Positions 1 to 6,199 of a stretch of 6,199 nucleotides of DNA are shown here, one piece after another. The position numbers were made by a program, and so were the translations under genes. The DNA comes from an uncultured Chthonomonadaceae bacterium (GTDB lineage Bacteria > Armatimonadota > Fimbriimonadia > Fimbriimonadales > Fimbriimonadaceae): positions 1 to 6,199 of the forward strand of contig CAMLDW010000075.1 of the NCBI GenBank assembly GCA_946479035.1, written 5' to 3'. The notes below the pieces were generated by a model, which saw nothing but the letters and a program-made list of their open reading frames with translations, was not told the origin of the DNA and made no database searches. Position 1 is the stretch's first letter; each line of letters begins with the position of its first letter.

Positions 1-1045
<1,045 letters not shown>

Positions 1046-1049
1046 GGTG

Positions 1050-1604
1050 TTATGCTTGTTTCAGGAGATCGTAGAGGAGCCTGTTCCTCATGCGGTCGAG
1101 GTAGCCGCGGGCGGTGCCATCGAGGACAAAGTTGTCGAAGGTGATCTTGGCGCCGCCGAGCAGCCTTTGGTCCACCTCGAACTTCGACTCGACCTTCCTC
1201 TTGGTCTTCGTGGCGACCTTGTCGATGATGCCTTGCCTCTGCGCCTGGTCGAGCTCCCGCGCGGACTCGACGAGCACGAACACGGTGCGGTCGTGCTCGC
1301 GGCGGAGCTGGATGTAGTGCGCCTTGACGTCTTCGAGCAGGTGCTCGCGACGGCGCTTGAGTAGAAGCCTCACGGCGTGCATCGTGAGCGCGGTGACGCG
1401 GTCGGAAAAGACCCGCTCGAGCAGCTTGAGCTTGTCCTCTCGCGTGCGGCTGGGGCTGGTGACGAACCGCTTGAGGTCCTTGCTGTGCGCGACGACGGCG
1501 CAGACGCCGGTGAGGTCGTCCTCCACGCTCTGGAGGATGTCCTGCTGCAGGGCGATGTTGAAGAGCGCCCTCGCGTACCGCTTTGCCGCGCGCGCGTCGG
1601 TCAC
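1050..1604 (-). CDS. atpH: F1Fo ATP synthase subunit delta (OSCP family)
   Basis: The product is 184 residues, close to the usual 175-185. Delta sits on top of the F1 head and ties it to the b-subunit stalk. The N-terminal helical domain starts with the family pattern [13 protein letters not shown] (6-18). The conserved C-terminal block is [20 protein letters not shown] (148-167), matching the G-G-x-x-I and V-x-D-G-x-x-R-G pattern of the OSCP/delta family. The middle is highly basic (KRRRE at 83-87, KTKRK at 133-137). The start is GTG, overlapping the atpF stop as GTGA, so the two are translationally coupled. A GAGG stretch at 1615-1618, inside the end of atpF, lies 10 bases upstream and may serve as ribosome site. 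The stop is TAA at 1052-1050. Position between atpF and atpA supports the call. Confidence 0.95.
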   Translation of the reverse strand: MTDARAAKRYARALFNIALQQDILQSVEDDLTGVCAVVAHSKDLKRFVTSPSRTREDKLKLLERVFSDRVTALTMHAVRLLLKRRREHLLEDVKAHYIQLRREHDRTVFVLVESARELDQAQRQGIIDKVATKTKRKVESKFEVDQRLLGGAKITFDNFVLDGTARGYLDRMRNRLLYDLLKQA

Positions 1605-2221
1605 TGGGTCGGCACCTCGATCTTGTCGATGAACTCTGCGACGAGCTTTCGGTTGCGCTCGGTGTCGACGTTCTCGCCGAGGATCTTCTCGGTGGCGAGG
1701 AGGGAGAGGGTGGCGACGTGGACGCGGACCTGAGTGAGGACCTTGTCGCGCTCAGCCTCGATCTCTTCGCGCGCCTTGCGGAGCATGTCGTCGGCCTTGG
1801 CGTTGGCCTCGGCCTGGATATGGGTTCGGAGCTCCTGCGCCTTCTTGACCTCGCTCTGGATGCGCGCCCTTGCCTCTTCCTCGGTCTGCTTGAGCCGCGC
1901 CTCGTACTCGGACTTCATCTGGTTCATGTCTTTGCGCAGCTGTTCGGCCTCGGAGAATGTGTCTTCGAGCGACTTTGTACGGCTGTTGATGGAGTCGGCG
2001 AGCGGTTGGAAGTAGAAGACGTTGAGCAGAGGGAAGACGATGAGGAAGACGCCGATGATCGCGATCGTCTTCATAAAGTCGAGCGGTAGCCCGATCGAAT
2101 GGACGAACGCCGGCGTGCCCCATCCCTTGTTGGAGCCGTACATGCCAAAGACCATGAGCGCGACTCCGACGAGCAGCTTGAACCAGTAGGTCTGGACGAA
2201 CGAGGGCTGGGTCTTACTCAT
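1601..2221 (-). CDS. atpF: F1Fo ATP synthase subunit b, with an extra N-terminal membrane helix
   Basis: Subunit b forms the peripheral stalk that holds F1 static against subunit a. At 206 residues it is longer than typical b (about 156-175). The canonical part is the membrane helix at about 50-70, then QPLADSINSR (72-81), which matches the conserved P-L-x-x-x-I-x-x-R after the helix. A long charged coiled coil rich in Glu, Lys, Arg and Ala follows (about 82-165), and a C-terminal segment (about 166-200) likely contacts delta. What is unusual is a second hydrophobic stretch at about 13-29, upstream of the standard helix and separated by a Gly/Pro-containing loop. The ATG at 2221 is backed by GGAGGT at 2227-2232, five bases upstream. 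The next good in-frame ATG (residue 50, position 2074) has no such site, so the long form is probably real. The gene lies 32 bases after atpE and overlaps atpH. Confidence 0.93.
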   Translation of the reverse strand: MSKTQPSFVQTYWFKLLVGVALMVFGMYGSNKGWGTPAFVHSIGLPLDFMKTIAIIGVFLIVFPLLNVFYFQPLADSINSRTKSLEDTFSEAEQLRKDMNQMKSEYEARLKQTEEEARARIQSEVKKAQELRTHIQAEANAKADDMLRKAREEIEAERDKVLTQVRVHVATLSLLATEKILGENVDTERNRKLVAEFIDKIEVPTQ

Positions 2222-2226
2222 TGTGT

Positions 2227-2232
2227 ACCTCC
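2227..2232 (-). promoter_or_regulatory. Strong ribosome binding site of atpF
   Basis: Read on the minus strand this is GGAGGT, ending 5 bases before the atpF ATG at 2221, an almost ideal Shine-Dalgarno sequence. It decides the start in favour of the long form of subunit b that includes the extra N-terminal helix. It lies in the 32-base gap after the atpE stop. Confidence 0.8.
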
Positions 2233-2253
2233 GGATTCCGTTTCAAGTCTTGC

Positions 2254-2445
2254 TTAGCCCTTGGGCAGAATGAAGATGGCGAGCAGGCCCATGAGCTCTG
2301 CGAACGCGAGAGCGATGAGCATGTTGACCTGGAGCTTGCCCATAGCCTCCGGCTGTCGCGCCATGCCTTGCAGAGCGCCGTTGCCGATTAGGCCGAGACC
2401 GATGCCCACCCCGAGGATGGCGATTCCGATTCCGATGACGTTCAT
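2254..2445 (-). CDS. atpE: F1Fo ATP synthase subunit c (ring proteolipid)
   Basis: This hairpin protein of 63 residues assembles into the rotating c-ring of Fo. It is shorter than most c subunits (about 70-90), with only a few residues before helix 1. Helix 1 (about 3-27) carries a glycine-repeat packing motif, G12-x-G14-x-G16-x-G18. The conserved polar loop is ARQPEA at 29-34. Helix 2 (about 39-60) carries the ion-binding carboxylate Glu50 in FAELMGLLAIF (48-58). The residues after Glu50 are Leu-Met, not the Ser-Thr seen in sodium-binding rings, and the usual helix-1 Gln ligand is Leu17 by my alignment. This points to proton coupling (inference). The ATG at 2445 is the only sensible start; the longer reading frame upstream runs into atpB and is not coding. 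The TAA stop is at 2256-2254. Confidence 0.95.
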   Translation of the reverse strand: MNVIGIGIAILGVGIGLGLIGNGALQGMARQPEAMGKLQVNMLIALAFAELMGLLAIFILPKG

Positions 2446-2460
2446 TTGTTGTTTCAGTTT

Positions 2461-2466
2461 CCTCCT
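2461..2466 (-). promoter_or_regulatory. Ribosome binding site of atpE with long spacer
   Basis: On the minus strand this is a perfect AGGAGG in the 56-base gap between atpB and atpE. It lies 15 bases before the ATG, further than the usual 5-9. The spacer (2460-2446) is A-rich and has no obvious hairpin, so it should be unstructured. Subunit c is needed in many more copies than a or b, and atpE leaders are often specially strong; that role here is inference. Confidence 0.6.
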
Positions 2467-2501
2467 GTACTCAAGTTCCCTGTGTTGCTCTCCAAATCGA
2501 T

Positions 2502-3281
2502 TCAGTGTGCCGGCGCAGGCTCTCCGTGTCCGTGCTCTTCCTCGTGCGCGTGGCTCGTGACCATCCCCAGGTAGACGCAGGTGAGCAGGCAAAAAATGAG
2601 GGCCTGCACGACCACGGTCAAGAGCTTGATGGGGATAAGGAACGCGCCGAGCGGCACGAGGTACTGCGAAGTCAGTTTGTTCAGGGTCTCTGCCGCCTGG
2701 TGGCCGCCGTCGATGTTGCCGAACAGCCGCAGACTGAGCGAGACGTTCTTCATCAGCTCCGAGATGATCTCTATGCCGAAGAGAAGTAGCGTGATAAGGA
2801 TGAAAGGGATGGTCTTGGGGCTCGCCCAGTCGACGAGCTTGGGGCCGGCGAAGTGGCCGATGTGCCCAACGACACCGTTCGCTTTGATGCCCTCCCACTG
2901 CACGTATCCGACGGCCATGAGCGCCATCGCGAAGTTGAAGCTAAGGTCCGCGGTCGGCGAAGTCGCCATGAATAGCGCCGTCGCGTTCCCGACGAAGATG
3001 ACCAGCCAGAAGGTCATGATCATCGGCACGTACTTGCGGCCGTGCGGGCCGATGGCGTTGAGGCAGAGGCTCTCGATAAAAAGATAGACCTGCTCCACAA
3101 GCTGGGCAGGCCTCGATTTGAAGACCTTCTCGCCAAAGCTGCGTTTGGCGAGGCTCAGGGCCACGACCACAATGGCCAGCACGAGACCGAAATAGATGAA
3201 AAGCCCCCAGAAGCTGGCGCCGTGGCCACCTTCTTCCGCCGCTGCTAGCAGGCTGCTTAACCGAGGGGTCGCGAACTCCAT
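2502..3281 (-). CDS. atpB: F1Fo ATP synthase subunit a (proton channel)
   Basis: The product is 259 residues, within the family range. Subunit a provides the two proton half-channels beside the c-ring. Hydrophobic segments lie at about 23-45, 84-106, 113-127, 157-177 and 208-240. The signature NVSLSLRLFGN (179-189) contains the essential Arg185, equivalent to E. coli Arg210. The last helix has the conserved Gln226 in VVVQALIF (223-230), equivalent to Gln252. By position, E. coli Glu219 corresponds to His194 and His245 to Lys219, an uncommon pair. The C-terminus is a His/Glu-rich tail (HAHEEEHGHGEPAPAH, 244-259). I chose the ATG at 3281, 14 bases after the preceding stop. A TTG at 3299 overlapping that stop would add six residues and is possible, since neither start has a clear ribosome site. 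Confidence 0.95.
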   Translation of the reverse strand: MEFATPRLSSLLAAAEEGGHGASFWGLFIYFGLVLAIVVVALSLAKRSFGEKVFKSRPAQLVEQVYLFIESLCLNAIGPHGRKYVPMIMTFWLVIFVGNATALFMATSPTADLSFNFAMALMAVGYVQWEGIKANGVVGHIGHFAGPKLVDWASPKTIPFILITLLLFGIEIISELMKNVSLSLRLFGNIDGGHQAAETLNKLTSQYLVPLGAFLIPIKLLTVVVQALIFCLLTCVYLGMVTSHAHEEEHGHGEPAPAH

Positions 3282-3295
3282 CTGATACACACAAA

Positions 3296-3688
3296 TCAAT
3301 CACGGGAGGCCAAAACCGCCCGCCAGACCACGAGGGAGTATACCGATCCGAGCCCGAGCAAGAACCACGTCGGGCCGAAGGGCCCCAGGCGCTGCGAGAG
3401 CACCCATCCGAGGTAGATCAGGGGCAGTTTGAGGAGCAAGAAGAGCACGATGAGCGCGACCTGTCGGGGGTCGGGCTTGGTCTGCGTCGCGGTCGCAGAG
3501 GCGAGCTTTACGACCGACCACGTTCCAGCGAGGAAGAGTGCGGTGCCGAGCGCGCCGAAGGACGCGGCGAGGGCCCCTTTCCAGCCTGCATGGATGACAC
3601 TGGCGGCCAACAGTGCCGCGACGAGCGCAAAGGCCGTCGTGTGGAAAGCGCGGAGCGAGCTAGGCGCGGTTGCTGAGCTGGATCGCAT
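3296..3688 (-). CDS. Four-helix membrane protein, probable ATP synthase subunit I (AtpI-like)
   Basis: The product is 130 residues with four predicted membrane helices at about 17-34, 38-63, 76-98 and 106-126, and a short Ser/Thr-rich N-terminus. A lysine inside helix 3 (Lys87 in LLLKLPLIYLGW, 85-96) resembles the lysine commonly found there in the ATP synthase I family. The primary sequence is otherwise weakly conserved, so the call rests mainly on size, topology and position just before atpB. In other bacteria AtpI helps c-ring assembly or stability and has been linked to magnesium uptake. The ATG at 3688 overlaps the end of the AtpZ-like gene by 29 bases; no other Met lies near the N-terminus. 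The stop TGA is 14 bases before atpB. The product is almost certainly a real protein because it fills the gap in a packed operon. Confidence 0.75.
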   Translation of the reverse strand: MRSSSATAPSSLRAFHTTAFALVAALLAASVIHAGWKGALAASFGALGTALFLAGTWSVVKLASATATQTKPDPRQVALIVLFLLLKLPLIYLGWVLSQRLGPFGPTWFLLGLGSVYSLVVWRAVLASRD

Positions 3689-3980
3689 GGAAGATGCCGC
3701 CGATGAGCCCTCCTACGACGCCGACGACGACGAAGGCGGTGATGCCGAGCGCGCGGTCGATCAGCCAGCCGACGCCCGCGCCGACGAGCGGCAGGCCGAT
3801 GATCGCATAGGCGGCCGAGAGGCCGATGCCGAGGCCCTTTGACGAGTCTGCGTCCATCGTCGGCTGCGGCGCGGCCTGGCGCTGGAGCTTTCGCGCGGCC
3901 CTTGCCCTCGCTTCGATGTCGTCGGCTGACGGCGGATCGGGCAGCTCGGACGAGCCGTCCTTTGTTTCGTCATCGGACAT
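3660..3980 (-). CDS. AtpZ/AtpI-family small membrane protein, first gene of the atp operon
   Basis: The product is 106 residues. The N-terminal 47 or so are soluble: first acidic with prolines, then basic (IEARARAARKLQRQ, 22-35). Two glycine-rich membrane helices follow at about 49-72 and 80-101. The sequence GVGWLIDRALG (69-79) between them matches the G-x-W-L-D pattern typical of the AtpZ family (often named F0F1-ATPase gene 1 protein). These proteins are encoded next to AtpI upstream of atpB, and in Bacillus they form a complex with it that supports synthase stability. The ATG at 3980 has no clear ribosome site, so the transcript may be nearly leaderless. An internal ATG at 3857 (residue 42) also lacks one. 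Its start faces the recG start across 23 bases. Family call is fairly confident; exact role is inferred. Confidence 0.8.
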   Translation of the reverse strand: MSDDETKDGSSELPDPPSADDIEARARAARKLQRQAAPQPTMDADSSKGLGIGLSAAYAIIGLPLVGAGVGWLIDRALGITAFVVVGVVGGLIGGIFHAIQLSNRA

Positions 3981-4003
3981 ACTTTGATTTAAGCACCAGA
4001 GAG
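3981..4003. promoter_or_regulatory. Very short divergent intergenic region between the atp operon and recG
   Basis: Only 23 bases separate the two annotated ATG codons. The AT-rich core at 3981-3992 stands out against the GC-rich surroundings and is the most likely place for -10 elements. For recG a weak pair is TTGTTT (3962-3967) and GATTTA (3986-3991) with an 18-base spacer. For the atp direction TTAAAT (reverse of 3987-3992) could be a -10 with its -35 inside the recG coding start. Both matches are poor, so exact promoter positions are not supported, only that the region must carry promoter function. Confidence 0.35.
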
Positions 4004-6166
4004 ATGGCGAACGTCGAAAAGGGCGCGGCGGTGGCGGGAAAGGGGCTGGACACAGACGTCCAGTACCTGAAAGGCGTCGGGCCGAAGCTGGCGCTGATGC
4101 TCCACAAGCTGGGCGCCAAGACCGTGCGCGACGTGCTGTTCATGGTGCCTCGGCGCTACGAGGACCGGCGCGACATTCCCAAGATCTCGCACCTTCGCGT
4201 GGGACAGTGGTCGAGCGTGCGCGGTCGGTTAGTGGACGTAGTTACGAAGCCCTTGCGCGGCGGGCGCGTTCTGTTGCGGGCGTGGATCGAGGACGACACG
4301 GGGCGGATCGCGCTCGTGTGGTTCAACCAGCCGTGGGTGGGAAAGCAGCTCGAAAAGGTGAAGGGGGAGGTGATCGCGTTCGGGCTGGTGAAGGAGGGGG
4401 ACCGGCGAACGATGGAGATGAACTCGCCGGAGTGGGAGGCGCTGGAGGAGGACGAAGAGGTCGAGGAGTTCGCGCGGCTGGTGCCGGTGTACGGGCTGAG
4501 CGAGGGCGTGCAGCAGTGGGTGGTGCGGCGCGCGGCGCGCTCGGCGGTGGAGTACTTCGGCTCGCTGGTCGAGGACCCGCTGCCGGAGTCGGTGCGAAAG
4601 GCCGAGAAGGTCGCGCCGCTGGCGTGGTCGCTGCGGCAGATGCACATGCCGGAGGACACGAAGCACCGGGAGAAGGCGCACGAGCGGCTGGTGTTCGAGG
4701 AGTTCCTCTATCTGCAACTGATGCTGCAGATGCGGCGGACGGAAGTGAAGCAGGAGGTCGGGATCGCGTTCCCGGTCTCGAAGGTCGGCCGGGACAAGTC
4801 GCTGGCGGGCTCTTCGCTCTTTGCCGGGGGGACGGTGAAGCCGCTGGCTACGGAGATCAAGACGCTTTTTCCGTTCGAGCTGACGGGCGCGCAGAAGCGG
4901 GTGATCAAGGAGATTTGGGACGACATGGAGCGGCCAGCGCCGATGAACCGGCTGTTGCAGGGCGACGTGGGGAGCGGCAAGACGGCCGTGGCCGCTGCGG
5001 CGATGCTCGCTTGCGTGCGGTGCGGTTTCCAGACAGCGCTGATGGCGCCGACGGAGATCCTTGCCGAGCAGCACTTCATCAACGTCCACAGGATGTTCGA
5101 CCCGCTTGGGATCGAGACGCGCCTGCTGGTAGGCAAACAGACGGCGGCGCAGAAGCGGAAGGCGATCGACGCAGCGAAGGGAGGGCAGGCGCCGATCTGC
5201 ATCGGGACGCACGCGCTGATCCAGGAGGGGGTGGAGTTTTCGCGGCTGGGGCTGGCGGTCATCGACGAGCAGCACCGGTTCGGCGTCTTGCAGCGCGCGG
5301 CACTGCGGGCGAAGGGGTACGGCAACCCGGACGTGCTCGTGATGACGGCGACGCCGATCCCGCGGACCTTGACGATGACGCTCTATGGAGACCTCGACCT
5401 GAGCGTGCTGGACGAGATGCCGCCGGGGCGCAAGCCGATCCGGACGCACTGGAAACGGCCCGGCGAGCGCGCAGCGGTGTACGACGCGGTGCGAAAGTTG
5501 TTGAAGGAAGGGAGGCAGGCGTACTTCGTGTGCCCGCTGATCTCAGAGAGCGACAAGATGCAGACGCAGGCTGCGGAGGACCTTTACTATCGGCTCTCGA
5601 GCGGGGAGTTCAAGGAGTTCCGCGTCGGGCTGCTGCACGGCCAGTTGAAGCCTTCGGAGAAGGAGGCGACGATGGAGGCGTTCCGTCGGGGCGAGTTGGA
5701 CGTGCTCGTTTCGACGGTGGTGATCGAAGTGGGCGTCGACGTGCAGAACGCGAGCGTGATGGTGATCGAGGACGCGAACCGGTTCGGGCTTTCGCAGCTG
5801 CACCAGTTGCGCGGGCGGGTCGGCCGCGGCGAGCACCAGGCGTTCTGCGTCCTTGTCGCCGAGGCGGGCACTGCGGACGCGCAGAAGCGGCTCGACGTGC
5901 TGGTGGAGACGACGGACGGTTTCAAGATCGCGGAGAAGGACCTGGAGATCCGCGGGCCGGGCGACGTGGCTGGGACCAAGCAGCACGGCGAACTGGACTT
6001 CGTGGTTGCGAACCTCGTGCAGGACGGGAAGCTGCTTGAAAAGGCGCGTGCCGCGGCGATGCGCATCTTGGAAGCGGACCCTGGGCTCAAGAAGAAGGAG
6101 AACGCAAAGATGCTCGCACGTGTCAAGGAGAAACGGCCGGAACAGGCGCTGGTCTCGGTCTCCTAG
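4004..6166 (+). CDS. recG: ATP-dependent DNA helicase RecG
   Basis: RecG remodels stalled replication forks and branch-migrates Holliday junctions in repair and recombination. The product is 720 residues, slightly over the usual 680-700. The N-terminus has the helix-hairpin-helix-like YLKGVGPKLA (21-30) and PRRYEDRRD (49-57), then the wedge/OB domain (about 60-165). Superfamily 2 motifs are all intact: the TGAQ region (294-297), Walker A GDVGSGKT (320-327), MAPTEILAEQH (347-357), DEQH (421-424), TATPIPRT (448-455), VVIEVGVDV (572-580) and QLRGRVGRG (601-609). The RecG C-terminal signature DLEIRGPGDVAGTKQHGELD (646-665) is present. The reading frame extends upstream to 3839, but that part is antisense to the AtpZ-like gene and unlike RecG. 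The ATG at 4004 has only a weak GAGAG directly before it. An in-frame GTG at 4031 has AAAAGGG seven bases upstream and could be the real start (711 residues). Confidence 0.97.
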   Translation: MANVEKGAAVAGKGLDTDVQYLKGVGPKLALMLHKLGAKTVRDVLFMVPRRYEDRRDIPKISHLRVGQWSSVRGRLVDVVTKPLRGGRVLLRAWIEDDTGRIALVWFNQPWVGKQLEKVKGEVIAFGLVKEGDRRTMEMNSPEWEALEEDEEVEEFARLVPVYGLSEGVQQWVVRRAARSAVEYFGSLVEDPLPESVRKAEKVAPLAWSLRQMHMPEDTKHREKAHERLVFEEFLYLQLMLQMRRTEVKQEVGIAFPVSKVGRDKSLAGSSLFAGGTVKPLATEIKTLFPFELTGAQKRVIKEIWDDMERPAPMNRLLQGDVGSGKTAVAAAAMLACVRCGFQTALMAPTEILAEQHFINVHRMFDPLGIETRLLVGKQTAAQKRKAIDAAKGGQAPICIGTHALIQEGVEFSRLGLAVIDEQHRFGVLQRAALRAKGYGNPDVLVMTATPIPRTLTMTLYGDLDLSVLDEMPPGRKPIRTHWKRPGERAAVYDAVRKLLKEGRQAYFVCPLISESDKMQTQAAEDLYYRLSSGEFKEFRVGLLHGQLKPSEKEATMEAFRRGELDVLVSTVVIEVGVDVQNASVMVIEDANRFGLSQLHQLRGRVGRGEHQAFCVLVAEAGTADAQKRLDVLVETTDGFKIAEKDLEIRGPGDVAGTKQHGELDFVVANLVQDGKLLEKARAAAMRILEADPGLKKKENAKMLARVKEKRPEQALVSVS

Positions 6167-6175
6167 ACCTTCTAT

Positions 6176-6199
6176 GCCTCAGCCGCTTGCGGTTGAGGC
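6176..6199 (+). terminator. Probable intrinsic terminator hairpin after recG
   Basis: An 11-base inverted repeat (6176-6186 with 6189-6199) has one G-U wobble and otherwise perfect pairing. Opening the last C-G pair gives a CUUG tetraloop closed by G-C, known to be exceptionally stable. It starts 9 bases after the recG stop. The window ends at the last base of the stem, so the expected U-tract cannot be seen. It could also be a bidirectional terminator or a dispersed repeat. Confidence 0.6.

Noticed and set aside
1583..2089. Open frame of 168 codons on the plus strand opposite atpF
   Set aside because: Its leucine-rich, apparently membrane-like sequence is the complement of the Glu/Lys/Arg coiled coil of subunit b and not a gene.
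2446..2898. Extended N-terminus for atpE reaching into atpB
   Set aside because: The extension is an out-of-frame reading of atpB. The real subunit c starts at the ATG at 2445 with its own Shine-Dalgarno sequence.
3839..4003. Possible 55-residue N-terminal extension of RecG from a TTG at 3839
   Set aside because: It is Arg/Ala-rich, overlaps the AtpZ-like gene in antisense, and lies before the normal RecG beginning.
4229..5449. Open frame of 406 codons on the minus strand opposite recG
   Set aside because: It is Arg/His/Leu-rich with no recognisable domain, antisense to a complete conserved gene.
4207..6039. Open frame of 610 codons on the plus strand in another frame of recG
   Set aside because: It is an Ala/Gly/Arg-rich out-of-frame reading of recG, in which all helicase motifs fall in the other frame. 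Its openness is a GC effect.

Overview
This window comes from a GC-rich bacterial chromosome and holds two divergent blocks. The minus strand carries the 5' part of an F-type ATP synthase operon. The plus strand carries one gene, recG. All eight genes resemble known families, and I see no mobile element, CRISPR array, RNA gene or novel gene cluster. The phylum cannot be fixed from the sequence. The lineage is probably free-living with an ordinary proton-type F1Fo synthase. The GC richness, GTG start and rather divergent AtpB, AtpF and subunit I proteins could fit a little-studied phylum such as Armatimonadota, but that is a weak guess.

Minus strand, in transcription order from about 3980 down to 1: an AtpZ-like two-helix protein, a four-helix subunit I-like protein, then atpB (a), atpE (c), atpF (b), atpH (delta) and atpA (alpha, cut by the window edge after 348 residues). 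Genes are tightly packed. The first two overlap by 29 bases, atpF and atpH share GTGA, and atpH and atpA are 4 bases apart. Only atpE and atpF have clear Shine-Dalgarno leaders. Subunits a, c and b form the membrane Fo motor and stator, delta joins the stator to F1, and alpha is part of the F1 head. The two small leading proteins sit where Fo assembly or stability factors usually sit. The gamma, beta and epsilon genes presumably follow beyond position 1.

Plus strand: recG (about 4004-6166) encodes a complete RecG branch-migration helicase with all superfamily 2 motifs. It is followed at once by a 24-base hairpin that is probably its terminator. The annotated starts of recG and of the atp operon lie only 23 bases apart, so their promoters must overlap each other or the coding sequences, unless a downstream recG start is used.

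The points most worth a second look are the very tight divergent promoter region, an extra N-terminal membrane helix in subunit b, and a His/Lys combination at two proton-path positions of subunit a. These are variations on known machinery and not a new system.
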